Source: SZUA-100 sp965248135 (GTDB lineage: Bacteria; Pseudomonadota; Alphaproteobacteria; Rhizobiales; Rhizobiaceae). From it: a stretch of 64,000 bases of DNA. Below the pieces are notes generated by a model. It was not told where the DNA came from, did not search any database, and worked only from the letters and a program-made list of their open reading frames with translations. Positions 54,220 through 63,623 of the stretch are shown here, piece after piece (positions within the stretch are counted from its first letter, which is position 1; the number at the start of each line of letters is the position of its first letter). The stretch spans positions 124,001-188,000 of the forward strand of contig CBDFIN010000008.1 of NCBI GenBank assembly GCA_965248135.1, given 5' to 3'. Both the position numbers and the translations under genes were made by a program.

Positions 54220-55905
54220 TCAACTGCGGTCACGGAAACGGTTGGTGATGGGATAGCGCCTTTCGCGGCCAAAAGATTTTTTGGTGATCTTTATGCCGGG
54301 TGCTGCCTGACGCCGCTTGTACTCGGCGATATAAAGCAGGTTTTCAATCCGGTGAACCAGCTCTCTTGCATGGCCGCGGGCAACAATTTCATCAACCGAA
54401 AGCTCGTTCTCAACCAGGCTTTCCAAAATATCATCGAGTGCCGGATAGGGCGGCAGCGAATCCTGATCAAGCTGCCCCTCACGCAGTTCGGCGGTCGGCG
54501 CCTTGTCGATAATATTGCGCGGAATGACCTCGCCCGAGGGCCCAAGCGATCCAGGTGGCACACAAGTGTTGCGCCAGGCGGATAACTCATAGACCTGCAT
54601 TTTATAGAGATCCTTGACGGGGTTAAACCCGCCGTTCATGTCGCCATAGATGGTTGCATAGCCCACCGACATTTCCGATTTGTTGCCGGTGGTCACCAGC
54701 ATCGAACCGAATTTATTTGAAATCGCCATCAAGATCACACCGCGGGCGCGGCTTTGAAGATTTTCCTCCGTCACCCCGGTTTTTGTGCCTTCAAACATCG
54801 AAGACATGGCACGCTGAAATCCCTCAACCGGCTCGGCAATAGAAATGGTGTCGTAACGCACCCCAAGAGCAGCGGCGCAATCCTGCGCATCCTTCAAGCT
54901 CTCATCAGACGTGTAGTGATAGGGCAGCATGACACAACGCACCCTCTCCTCTCCCAGTGCATCGACGCTAAGGGCGGCACAAATGGCCGAATCAATGCCG
55001 CCTGAAAGACCAAGCACAACATTGGAAAAACCATTCTTGTTGACATAATCTCGCAGGCCCAGAACACAGGCGCGCCAGTCCGCCTCTTTCTCATCAGGCA
55101 GATTGCTCATAACCCCCAAGTCGCATGACCAGCCCTGTGCTCCCCGCCGCCAGGTGGTGATCGTGACGCTTTCTTCGAACTGAGACATCTGTACTGCAAG
55201 CTGGTGATCGGCATTGATGACAAATGATGCGCCATCGAACACCAGTTCATCCTGGCCACCGACCTGGTTGGTATAAAGCACCGGCAATCCTGTTTCGATC
55301 ACCTGTTTGATAACCACCTGCTGGCGCACATCAACCTTGCCGCGATAATAGGGGGAACCATTTGGCACAATCAGAATTTCCGCCCCGCATTCAGCCAGGG
55401 TCTCGCAAACGCCCAACTCTCCCCAGATGTCCTCACAAACCGGTATACCAATCAAAATACCGCGAAAATCCACCGGGCCGGTGAGCGGGCCGGTATCAAA
55501 AACCCGCTTTTCATCGAACACGCCATAATTGGGCAGATCGACCTTGTAGCGGGTGGCAACAATTTTGCCGCCATCGAGCACCGCTGCGGCATTGAAAAGA
55601 CCTGGTGTTTTGCCGGCAGTCTCACGCCACGGCGCGCCGATAATAATACCAGGCCCGCCATCTTCGGTGTCTTTGGCAAGTTCCTCAAGCGCTTCCCGGC
55701 AATCATCGACAAAGGCGGGTTTCAGCACCAGATCTTCAGGTGGATAACCCGAAACGAAAAGTTCGGTAAAAACCACCAGATCGGCACCGTGTCGCTTGGC
55801 CCCGGCGCGGGCCTTGCGGGCAAGAACAATATTGCCGGCAATATCGCCGACAATCGGGTTGAGTTGCACCATCGCGATACGAATAATGTCGGGTTTTTTA
55901 TTCAT
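54220..55905 (-). CDS. nadE: Glutamine-dependent NAD+ synthetase
   Basis: 561 residues, two domains. The N-terminal nitrilase-type glutaminase has the Glu in VFTELFVSGYPPEDL, a Lys in YKVDLPNYGVFDE, and the nucleophile Cys in GIPVCEDIWG. The C-terminal NAD synthase has the PP-loop LGLSGGIDSAI and TTGNKSEMSVGYATIYGD. Ammonia made in the first domain amidates deamido-NAD in the second. Confidence 0.96.
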   Translation of the reverse strand: MNKKPDIIRIAMVQLNPIVGDIAGNIVLARKARAGAKRHGADLVVFTELFVSGYPPEDLVLKPAFVDDCREALEELAKDTEDGGPGIIIGAPWRETAGKTPGLFNAAAVLDGGKIVATRYKVDLPNYGVFDEKRVFDTGPLTGPVDFRGILIGIPVCEDIWGELGVCETLAECGAEILIVPNGSPYYRGKVDVRQQVVIKQVIETGLPVLYTNQVGGQDELVFDGASFVINADHQLAVQMSQFEESVTITTWRRGAQGWSCDLGVMSNLPDEKEADWRACVLGLRDYVNKNGFSNVVLGLSGGIDSAICAALSVDALGEERVRCVMLPYHYTSDESLKDAQDCAAALGVRYDTISIAEPVEGFQRAMSSMFEGTKTGVTEENLQSRARGVILMAISNKFGSMLVTTGNKSEMSVGYATIYGDMNGGFNPVKDLYKMQVYELSAWRNTCVPPGSLGPSGEVIPRNIIDKAPTAELREGQLDQDSLPPYPALDDILESLVENELSVDEIVARGHARELVHRIENLLYIAEYKRRQAAPGIKITKKSFGRERRYPITNRFRDRS

Positions 55906-55958
55906 TACGACGCTTTAGCCTGCCTCTGCCACAAGGGCAACGGTATTAGCTTCGAGCG

Positions 55959-56035
55959 CTAGTGGTTCTGTACCAACATTTGCCTTTCCCTGCAGTACCC
56001 TTGTTTGCAAATGTTGGAATCAAAAGAACCACTAG
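55959..56035. repeat. Nested palindrome (77 bp) beside an IS4 remnant
   Basis: Outer arms CTAGTGGTTCT and AGAACCACTAG and inner arms CCAACATTTGC and GCAAATGTTGG are both perfect 11-mers, separated by 3- and 7-base spacers and enclosing a 23-base loop. It lies upstream of nadE and its distal arm overlaps the end of the transposase fragment. It could be an intergenic palindromic repeat unit or an IS end; as RNA it would form a long hairpin. Confidence 0.75.
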
Positions 56036-56515
56036 TAGTTTAAATCAATCAAATCACCGGGTATAGGTGTTTGAGTTTTCAATGGTACTTTGAGCTGATT
56101 GACCGAAACGATTGGTTCGTTTTGGCGAATGGCGCTAACCCGCCAACATAGCGGGATGGCGGGTTTGCCGACATCCAAGGAAAGCATGATCAGTTCGTGG
56201 CGATGAAAGTTGGTGATTGTACTTTGATCAATAATAACAATAACCTGGCCATCATTATCATGATCAAGTTGAAGCGCTTCCCGCGAAAAACTCCCCATCA
56301 CTTAATCAACATGCGCGTTGTTTAAAAAAACGTTTGATCCATTGAAACCGTGACAAGCTATTCGCCGTCGCAAGCGCTGGACCACGGGCCAGTTCCATAA
56401 GTTGACCGCTGCGGATTTCAAGCATGGTCGCCACCAAAAGGCTCAACTGGTCCCGCCGGGTGTTGCGTTGCGCGGGCAAACGACGTTGCAAGTCCTCCCG
56501 GATGGCTTCACCCAA
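56032..56515 (-). pseudogene. Broken IS4-family transposase, N-terminal part
   Basis: An IS4-type N-terminus reads LPAQRNTRRDQLSLLVATML, then SRFQWIKRF. An extra base in an A7 run (56324-56330, plus strand) shifts the frame; correcting it gives FLNNAHVD, an in-frame TAA, then VMGSFSREALQLDHD and VIVIIDQSTITNFHR-type sequence with the first catalytic Asp. It ends abruptly at 56032, so the C-terminal half is missing. Confidence 0.75.
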
Positions 56516-56629
56516 AGGCGAAAAGGTAACTATAATCCACTCCTCAAAACCACACGGAAATCACAATTCAATGTACTTGTCAAAACTGACCCGTGGTGCG
56601 GTGTTCTTTGCAGATTTTGTTTCCAGTTT

Positions 56630-58831
56630 CTATGACAGATCGAAGCGATCAGCATTCATTACCTTGGTCCAGGCCGCGACGAAGTCTTGCACGAACTTCG
56701 CCTCCGCATCGCCCTGGCCATAAACTTCGGCAAGGGCGCGAAGCTGGGAATTCGACCCGAAGATCAGATCGACACCCGTGGCGGTCCACTTCACTTTACC
56801 GGTTGTACGGTCGCATCCTTCGAACACATCCCTGGAATCTGAGGCAGTTTCCCACTTGGTGCCCATATCAAGCAGATTTACGAAAAAGTCATTGGTGAGT
56901 TTGCCAGGCCGGTTCGTGAAAACCCCATGTGCGGCTTGATTGTGGTTTGCGCCCAGCACCCGCATGCCACCGACAAGAACCGTCATTTCAGGTGCGGTCA
57001 GGGTCATGAGTTGCGCTTTGTCGACCAGCAGTTCCGTTGCAGACACACTATAGTCACGCTTGAGATAGTTGCGGAAACCGTCTGCCACCGGTTCAAGCAT
57101 CGCAATGGATTCCACGTCTGTCTGCTCTTGCGAAGCGTCGGTGCGGCCCGGCGTGAAAGGAATATCAACATCATGACCAGCATCCATGGCAGCCTGCTCG
57201 ACGGCAGCACAACCGCCCAGCACAATCAGGTCTGCGAGCGAAACCTGTTTGCCGCCAGACTGTTCATCGTTGAATGCTTTTTGGACGCCATCAAGCGCTT
57301 CAAGTGCTTTCGCCAATTGCAAGGGTTGGTTAACTTCCCAGCTTTTTTGTGGAGCAAGGCGGATGCGCGCACCGTTGGCACCGCCGCGTTTGTCCGAGCC
57401 GCGGAAAGTTGCCGCGGATGCCCAGGCGGTTGAAACCAGATCGGTATTCGAAAGCCCGCATGCGAGGATTTTGCTCTTCAAGTCGGCAATGTCGCTGGCG
57501 TCGATCAGGTCGTGGTCGACCGCCGGAACGGGGTCCTGCCAGATCAGTTCTTCTTCAGGAACCTCGGCACCCAGATAACAGCTGCGCGGGCCCATATCGC
57601 GGTGTGTCAGCTTGAACCATGCGCGGGCAAATGCCTCTGCGAACTCGTCCGGATTTTCGTGGAACCGCTTCGAGATCGGGCCATAGATTGGATCCATGCG
57701 CATTGCCATGTCGGCGGTGGTCATCATGGTTGTTACCTTTTTCGAAGGATCATCCGCAGCAGGTGCCAGGTCCTCCTCTTTTACATTAACCGGCACCCAT
57801 ATCCAGGCTCCCGCGGGACTCTTTGTCAAATCCCAGTCATAGCCGAATAGAAGGTCAAAATAGCCATTGTCCCATTTAACCGGGTCGGCAGTCCAGGCAC
57901 CCTCGATGCCACTGCCAATCTGATCTCCGCCCTTGCCGCTGCCGAAACTCGACCTCCAGCCGAGCCCCTGTTGTTCGATGCTGGCGCCTTCAGGCTCAGG
58001 ACCAACGAGCGATGCATCGCCTGCGCCGTGGGCCTTGCCAAAAGTGTGACCGCCAGCAACAAGCGCAACGGTCTCTTCGTCATTCATGGCCATGCGGGCA
58101 AATGTTTCGCGAATATCGCGGCCTGATGCCAGAATGCTGGGCTCTCCGTTTGGTCCCTCCGGGTTGACGTAAATCAGGCCCATCTGCACTGCTGCAAGCG
58201 GGTCTTCCAGGTCGCGGTCACCGGAAAAGCGTTTGTCGCCGAGCCATTCAGTCTCTGTGCCCCAGTAGATGTCCTCTTCCGGCTCCCAGATATCAGCGCG
58301 TCCGCCACCGAAACCGAAGGTTTTGCCACCCATCGATTCGATGGCGCAGTTGCCAGCGAGGATCATCAGGTCAGCCCAGGAAATCTTGCTGCCATATTTC
58401 TGTTTGACCGGCCAGAGCAGCCGGCGCGCTTTGTCGAGGTTGACGTTGTCAGGCCAGCTGTTGAGGGGCGCAAAGCGCTGGTTGCCTGTGCCTGCCCCAC
58501 CACGACCATCTCCAGTACGATAGGTGCCGGCGCTGTGCCATGCCATGCGAATAAAAAGCGGCCCGTAGTGGCCATAATCGGCTGGCCACCAGTCTTGCGA
58601 GTCGGTCATCAGCGCATAAAGGTCTTTCTTGATCGCTTTAAGGTCGAGCTTCTTGAACTCCTCGACATAGTTGAATGCCTTGCCCATGGGATCAGATAGA
58701 GCAGAATTCTGGTGAAGAATCCTGAGGTTCAGCTGATTTGGCCACCAGTCCCGATTCGACTTGCTACCAAGATTTGCGGCCCCATGTACAACCGGGCATT
58801 TGGTTTCACTATTTTCGCTCGATTGGGGCAT
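56630..58831 (-). CDS. katG: Catalase-peroxidase
   Basis: 733 residues, normal length. Distal haem pocket PLFIRMAWHSAGTYR (Arg, Trp, His), the Tyr of the Met-Tyr-Trp adduct in GLIYVNPEGPNG, and the proximal His in VALVAGGHTFGKAHG. A C-terminal degenerate duplicated domain is complete. It removes H2O2. Divergent from oxyR across a 260-bp regulatory space, strongly suggesting OxyR-controlled induction. Confidence 0.97.
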   Translation of the reverse strand: MPQSSENSETKCPVVHGAANLGSKSNRDWWPNQLNLRILHQNSALSDPMGKAFNYVEEFKKLDLKAIKKDLYALMTDSQDWWPADYGHYGPLFIRMAWHSAGTYRTGDGRGGAGTGNQRFAPLNSWPDNVNLDKARRLLWPVKQKYGSKISWADLMILAGNCAIESMGGKTFGFGGGRADIWEPEEDIYWGTETEWLGDKRFSGDRDLEDPLAAVQMGLIYVNPEGPNGEPSILASGRDIRETFARMAMNDEETVALVAGGHTFGKAHGAGDASLVGPEPEGASIEQQGLGWRSSFGSGKGGDQIGSGIEGAWTADPVKWDNGYFDLLFGYDWDLTKSPAGAWIWVPVNVKEEDLAPAADDPSKKVTTMMTTADMAMRMDPIYGPISKRFHENPDEFAEAFARAWFKLTHRDMGPRSCYLGAEVPEEELIWQDPVPAVDHDLIDASDIADLKSKILACGLSNTDLVSTAWASAATFRGSDKRGGANGARIRLAPQKSWEVNQPLQLAKALEALDGVQKAFNDEQSGGKQVSLADLIVLGGCAAVEQAAMDAGHDVDIPFTPGRTDASQEQTDVESIAMLEPVADGFRNYLKRDYSVSATELLVDKAQLMTLTAPEMTVLVGGMRVLGANHNQAAHGVFTNRPGKLTNDFFVNLLDMGTKWETASDSRDVFEGCDRTTGKVKWTATGVDLIFGSNSQLRALAEVYGQGDAEAKFVQDFVAAWTKVMNADRFDLS

Positions 58832-59061
58832 GGTTTTCTCCTGATTTGGTGGTTAAATTTCGATTGGCGTTGCGTTATTTGCTCATCGAGAGCCGAATCC
58901 ACGCGGTTTTCTCACGATAATGCACAATTTGGTGGATGAAACGGTCGCTGGTACGACATTTTCCCCCCTGGTTTCGATTTCACGATGCAAACCGTGTTTG
59001 TTGGAAAGTACGATACACGCTTCAAATAATTTTGAGAATTGAAATATTTTTGCTACTGTAT

Positions 59062-59074
59062 TCGTAAAATACGA
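59062..59074. promoter_or_regulatory. T-N11-A palindrome upstream of oxyR
   Basis: TCGTA-AAA-TACGA, a 13-bp inverted repeat of the T-N11-A form bound by LysR regulators, 18 bp before the oxyR ATG and within the katG/oxyR divergent region. A site so close to the start would allow autorepression. Other TACGA half-sites lie further toward katG. Function is inferred. Confidence 0.4.
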
Positions 59075-59091
59075 TTTATTGTGAGGCGTAA

Positions 59092-59991
59092 ATGAAGCTA
59101 TTGCCTAGTCTCAAACAGCTGGAATATTTAGCGGCACTTGCCGAAACCCAGCACTTCGCTCAAGCGGCCAAACGCTGTAATGTCACGCCATCGACGTTGA
59201 GCACAGGCATTCGCGACCTGGAGGCTGTTTTGGGCGTTGCGGTGGCAGAGCGAACCAAGCGGACGGTTTTCATTACGCCGATGGGTCAGGCAATTGCAGA
59301 GCGGGCGCACCGGTTATTGCGTGACGCTGAAGATGTCATGGCGCTTGCATCGACACAAAGAGAGCCGATGACCGGAGAAATAAGGCTTGGCGCCATTCCA
59401 ACAGTTAGCCCATTCACCCTGCCGAGGATACTTCCGACCGTCGAAGAGAAGTATCCGAAACTAAGACTGTATCTACGGGAGGAACAAACCAACGTTCTTC
59501 TGTCTCGTTTGCGATACGGTGAACTTGATGTGGCGCTGATCGCGCTCCCCTACGACACTGAAAATTTGTCTGTGAGAATACTGTTTGATGATACGTTCCA
59601 GTTCGCTTGTCATGGCAAGCATTCTCTGGCCGGGCACAAATCGATCACCGACGATGACCTGGTCGATCAGCCTCTATTGCTACTTGAAGAAGGGCATTGT
59701 CTTCGCAACCATGCTCTCGATGCTTGCCGGTTACACAGTTCTCCAGTCCGCATTCAGTTCGAAGCCACGAGCCTGCAGACGTTGGTTCAAATGACAGCCT
59801 CAGGAATTGGCGTGACCCTGTTGCCACAAATGGCGGTAGATGCCGGTATGGCCACGGCTCGAAACATCCAGCTGGTCCCTCTCCAAACGCCGGCATCAAG
59901 GCAAATCGGGCTGGCGTGGAGGGCATCGTCGCCTCGAGTTTCAGAGTTTGAACTGCTCGCCGAAATATTCCAGAACTTTTGGCAGGCATAG
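59092..59991 (+). CDS. oxyR: Hydrogen-peroxide sensor OxyR (LysR family)
   Basis: 299 residues. N-terminal LysR winged HTH (HFAQAAKRCNVTPSTLSTGI) and a C-terminal sensor domain with the redox pair Cys203 and Cys212 in LEEGHCLRNHALDAC, the same nine-residue spacing as E. coli Cys199/Cys208. Peroxide oxidises the pair to a disulfide and activates transcription. The adjacent katG is the obvious target. Confidence 0.96.
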   Translation: MKLLPSLKQLEYLAALAETQHFAQAAKRCNVTPSTLSTGIRDLEAVLGVAVAERTKRTVFITPMGQAIAERAHRLLRDAEDVMALASTQREPMTGEIRLGAIPTVSPFTLPRILPTVEEKYPKLRLYLREEQTNVLLSRLRYGELDVALIALPYDTENLSVRILFDDTFQFACHGKHSLAGHKSITDDDLVDQPLLLLEEGHCLRNHALDACRLHSSPVRIQFEATSLQTLVQMTASGIGVTLLPQMAVDAGMATARNIQLVPLQTPASRQIGLAWRASSPRVSEFELLAEIFQNFWQA

Positions 59992-60083
59992 CTGGCTTCA
60001 ATTTGGCACGATGGTCGTTTTTGACCCATTCCGGCCATCTTGTGGTTCGTAGCGCTGTGCAATCTACCCTATTGTTCAGAGAA

Positions 60084-60905
60084 CTATTTTGCCTGATCGC
60101 GAACGAACTCTGTTGTCATTTTGAGTACAGGTGCACGATATCGAAATGGTTTCGATAATGCCAGAATCAAACCGGTATGTCCGATATTTTCGAATTCGAT
60201 TGCACGCGCGTGTGATCCGGCCTCATTGAGCCTGTCGCGCATGCTAAATGCGTTGAGGGTCTTGACGATTGTGTCTTTGGCCCCATGCATCAACAAAGCG
60301 GGCGGAGCGTTCTCGCGCACCTGGTTCACCGGTTGCACCTTGGCGGCATTTTCCGCATCAGTAAAAATATGCCGGCTGCGGGGGTGAGTAGTCGGGTCGT
60401 ACCCGTAAGGACCGGAAAATCCGATGAAGCCGCGTGGTGCCGGCACGGTTGAACCGATAGCCTTGAGATAACTGCGGTCATAGCACAATAACGCACCGAT
60501 ATGGGCACCGGCCGAATGGCCGGATATGAAAACCGGCGCGTCTCCGGTGGTCAGATTCTCCCTTACCCAGTGATAGGCGCTGGCAGCATCGCTCATGTAG
60601 CCGGGATAGCGTATTTCGGGATAAAGCCGGTAATCGGGGATCACCGCGACAATGCCTCTCGCGGCCAGCGCTGCGCCGACAAAGCCGTAAAATTCCCGCG
60701 CGCCACTGTCCCAGCCGCCGCCATAGAAAAACACTACCACAGGTGCCGCCGGCGCTGCGGTTAACGGGTGATAGATATCGAGCCGGTGACGGGGATGATC
60801 GCAATATGCGACATCACGTTCGACATTAACCGACCGCTCTGCGAACAGCGCACTGAACAGGGTTTCCTTTGACGGCTTGGAGACAAATGTCCGCAAAAAC
60901 AACAT
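60084..60905 (-). CDS. Alpha/beta hydrolase (carboxylesterase type)
   Basis: 273 residues. Oxyanion-hole motif VVVFFYGGGWDSG, nucleophile FISGHSAGAHIGAL, acid in LLMHGAKDTIV and His in ENIGHTGL. Belongs to the HSL/BD-FAE-like esterases; no signal peptide is clear. The last gene of a likely operon with the DUF6796-like and FG-GAP genes. Substrate unknown. Confidence 0.88.
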   Translation of the reverse strand: MLFLRTFVSKPSKETLFSALFAERSVNVERDVAYCDHPRHRLDIYHPLTAAPAAPVVVFFYGGGWDSGAREFYGFVGAALAARGIVAVIPDYRLYPEIRYPGYMSDAASAYHWVRENLTTGDAPVFISGHSAGAHIGALLCYDRSYLKAIGSTVPAPRGFIGFSGPYGYDPTTHPRSRHIFTDAENAAKVQPVNQVRENAPPALLMHGAKDTIVKTLNAFSMRDRLNEAGSHARAIEFENIGHTGLILALSKPFRYRAPVLKMTTEFVRDQAK

Positions 60906-60918
60906 AACACTATTGCTG

Positions 60919-61629
60919 CTATGCCGGTTTCAATCTTGAGACAATCACTGTCGACAGCGCAAAAAAGATGAAATGGGCGATATTCATCGCCGCCGGTAGC
61001 AGCAAGCCGCCAACCGCTGGCGCTATGACATAACTAACGAACACCGCAACCAACAATACGATGGGCAAAAACAACACCATCCAGCGCGGATAATTCGACC
61101 TGTTGGTCAAAATGCCCCATGCCATCAGCACCGAAACCACCAAAATGAGAACCCGCACGATGGCGATAAACGGCTCGTTGTGCGCGCTGATATCGGCCAA
61201 CAAACCATCGAGCAGCGGCCTCGTGGCTTCCGGCGCGGTCTCGCGCGCCTGCACGGTCAATGCCAGATTAACCCTGCCACCAAGCCATACATTGCCGATG
61301 GCAAAAGCGTAAATGCCCAAGCCTAAAACACCGCCCGCGATCCACCGCCCGGCCGGACGCAACATCTGCGCCACATGCCAGTATCCAACCAGATAGACCG
61401 GCGCAACAAGCACCCCGATAAAGTGGCCCCAAGTCAAGCGCCAGCGACTGACATCGAGAAAATAGAGATAATCGCTTTCCTCATAACCACCGCGCGGCGA
61501 ATATTGAAACATGAACTCGCCAACCCCGACCACCAGAGCACCGGCTGTGGCCAGTAGACCGGTCCACAATAGGATGGCGTGGTGACGGGATCGGCTGCCG
61601 GCCAACTCTCGTCCCTCCATACCGCTCAC
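60919..61629 (-). CDS. Multi-pass membrane protein (DUF6796-like)
   Basis: 236 residues with about six membrane segments, starting at a GTG that overlaps the upstream stop (GTGA); an ATG at 61620 is the alternative. The motif GEFMFQYSPRGGYEESDYLYF and the general pattern resemble the DUF6796 family. Function unknown. 13 bp before the hydrolase gene. Confidence 0.7.
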   Translation of the reverse strand: MSGMEGRELAGSRSRHHAILLWTGLLATAGALVVGVGEFMFQYSPRGGYEESDYLYFLDVSRWRLTWGHFIGVLVAPVYLVGYWHVAQMLRPAGRWIAGGVLGLGIYAFAIGNVWLGGRVNLALTVQARETAPEATRPLLDGLLADISAHNEPFIAIVRVLILVVSVLMAWGILTNRSNYPRWMVLFLPIVLLVAVFVSYVIAPAVGGLLLPAAMNIAHFIFFALSTVIVSRLKPA

Positions 61630-63236
61630 TTGACAACCAGCGTGGTGTTGGCGTCCTGTGGCCCGAAATGCTGCCCGTTTCCATCCGCATAGTTGATCAT
61701 AACCCGCTTGACCGTTTTTTGCCCGCCAAGCCCAAAAATCAGCTCGTGCGACTGGTCTGACGCCATGCCTTCACCGCTAGTGAATTGCTGGGTTAATTTG
61801 ACGCCGCCTTCCACTTCGACCTCGACCAGAGCGCCGAGCGAATGCGGGTTTTCCGGCAAGCGGACCTTGAGATAATTGGCCTTGCCGCCATTGCTGATAA
61901 AGGCGCGTGACTTGCCGGCCAAGTTGATCTTGATGATGTCGCGGTAGCCGTCATTGTTGAAATCGGCCACCAGCGGGTTGATTTCGTAGTTGCGGTTGAC
62001 CAGACCCATGTCATCTTCAGCATTGGCAAACGTGCCATCAGGCAATTGCAACAAGACCCGGCCCGGCAGGCGGAAAATCTTTTGCAATGGCAGTGAAACG
62101 TAATTCTGGGAGATCAGCAAATCCTCACGGCCATCATTGTTGAGGTCCTCCAACACCACGCCCCAGGAAAACTCATACATTGCTGTTTTGGTTTCTGCGG
62201 CGGTATCTGTGAATTTGAAATCGCCGTCGTTGCGGAACATCATCAGCGGTGTGTGAAACACCTGATCGTCTCTCAAGTCACCGCTGGCAAGAAACCGTGG
62301 CGGCGTGGTTGACACATTGGAGAAGAAAAAATCCATCCGTGTATCGTTGTTGTAGTCACCTATGGCAACACCCATAGGATAGCTGAAGACATTGGATGAG
62401 GGGTTTTCGACCGAAGTGAACTTCAATCCGCCCTCGTTGCGCCAGGTACGCACCTGGCCGGTATCATGGGCAACCACAATATCCTGATCACCATCGCGAT
62501 CAACATCTGAAAAAACCGCAGAGAAAGTATTGTGGACATATTCAACACCGGCCTTCCCGGTGATGTCCTTAAAGGTGTTATCGCCATTGTTGAGAAGCAA
62601 CAGGCTGGTGGATCCATAGCCGTCCTTGTTAAAGATATTCTGGCCTTCGACCTGGGCAAGCCTGATATAGGTTGACACGAACATATCAACATAGCCGTCA
62701 TGGTTGAGATCGGCGAGAGCGATCGACAACGGAACCGATTTGGAGTTGAAGGCAATGTCGAGATTGCGCCCTTTTAATCCCTCGGGGGTGTTGAGATAAA
62801 GCGTGATGCCACTGTCGCGGGCAACAAAGATATCTGTGCGCCCGTCGCCATCGGCATCAATCACTGCAGTGCCAAAGGTGGTATCGCCGGAATTTTTTGT
62901 CAGCCCCTTGCCAAGACTGGCGGTAACATCAACAAAACCTTCGCCGTTATATTTCATGATCGCGTCTGGTTGGTCATAGCCGCCGCCAATAAACACCTCA
63001 GGCGTTCCATCGCCATCAACATCAAAAACCGCCGAACCAAGGAAAGGCAGTGATTTTTCCTTGTTGAATTGATGCGTGAATGGAAAAGCAGTCTCCTTGA
63101 ACATGGGAATATCAACCCCGGTCGCTGCCACTTTTCCGTAAGGATTGGTGTAGGCCTTCATATATGAAATGCCAACGATCGCCGCCGGAATGGCCAAAAC
63201 CAGAAACCCGACGATACCTATGATCCACTTCTTCAT
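61626..63236 (-). CDS. FG-GAP/VCBS repeat protein with ASPIC/UnbV C-terminus (CRTAC1-like)
   Basis: 536 residues. An N-terminal signal anchor (WIIGIVGFLVLAIPAAIVGIS), then a beta-propeller of FG-GAP repeats with repeated calcium loops (DVDGDGTPEVF, DADGDGRTDIF, DLNHDGYVDMF, DVDRDGDQDIV, DYNNDTRMDFF, DLNNDGREDLL, DFNNDGYRDII). The C-terminal ASPIC/UnbV domain includes SLGALVEVEVEGG and GEGMASDQSHELIFGLG. Exported or membrane-anchored; may bind ligands or surfaces. Confidence 0.88.
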   Translation of the reverse strand: MKKWIIGIVGFLVLAIPAAIVGISYMKAYTNPYGKVAATGVDIPMFKETAFPFTHQFNKEKSLPFLGSAVFDVDGDGTPEVFIGGGYDQPDAIMKYNGEGFVDVTASLGKGLTKNSGDTTFGTAVIDADGDGRTDIFVARDSGITLYLNTPEGLKGRNLDIAFNSKSVPLSIALADLNHDGYVDMFVSTYIRLAQVEGQNIFNKDGYGSTSLLLLNNGDNTFKDITGKAGVEYVHNTFSAVFSDVDRDGDQDIVVAHDTGQVRTWRNEGGLKFTSVENPSSNVFSYPMGVAIGDYNNDTRMDFFFSNVSTTPPRFLASGDLRDDQVFHTPLMMFRNDGDFKFTDTAAETKTAMYEFSWGVVLEDLNNDGREDLLISQNYVSLPLQKIFRLPGRVLLQLPDGTFANAEDDMGLVNRNYEINPLVADFNNDGYRDIIKINLAGKSRAFISNGGKANYLKVRLPENPHSLGALVEVEVEGGVKLTQQFTSGEGMASDQSHELIFGLGGQKTVKRVMINYADGNGQHFGPQDANTTLVVK

Positions 63237-63308
63237 TGTATTTCTCTCCAGAGAATTTTGGGAATGATTATTGTTTCGTGATTTCAGATGCCAGAGATAA
63301 TCAGTTGG

Positions 63309-63623
63309 TTACAATTTGCGTGCAGCAAGAATTGCCTTGACGAGATCCTCTGGCACTTCCGGGAGTGGCTCGCTTTGTTTGTCACCGGCAGACGTCTGCG
63401 CCACCACATCTACCGTCCTTTTGTATGCTGCCAGGTAATCACGGCATTCCCGGCAAACCTTTATATGCATTTCAAAAATCAGTTTCTGTTTTCGTGACAG
63501 GTTATCTTCAAGGTATTCGACGATGAAATCCTCGAACTGCCGACAGGTGATCATTAGTGGCATATAGCGAAGCATCGCGGCGCGCAACGAACGGATTATT
63601 ATCCAAAATCCGAGGCGTTTCAT
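63309..63623 (-). CDS. Zinc-finger anti-sigma factor (ZAS type)
   Basis: 104 residues, start overlapping the sigma-factor stop as ATGA. The zf-HC2 signature HIKVCRECRDYL (H-x3-C-x2-C), preceded by ITCRQFEDFIVEYLEDNLS, binds zinc and clamps ECF sigma factors. No clear TM segment follows the finger, so it is probably cytoplasmic and soluble. It should sequester the adjacent sigma factor until a signal releases it. Confidence 0.82.
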   Translation of the reverse strand: MKRLGFWIIIRSLRAAMLRYMPLMITCRQFEDFIVEYLEDNLSRKQKLIFEMHIKVCRECRDYLAAYKRTVDVVAQTSAGDKQSEPLPEVPEDLVKAILAARKL

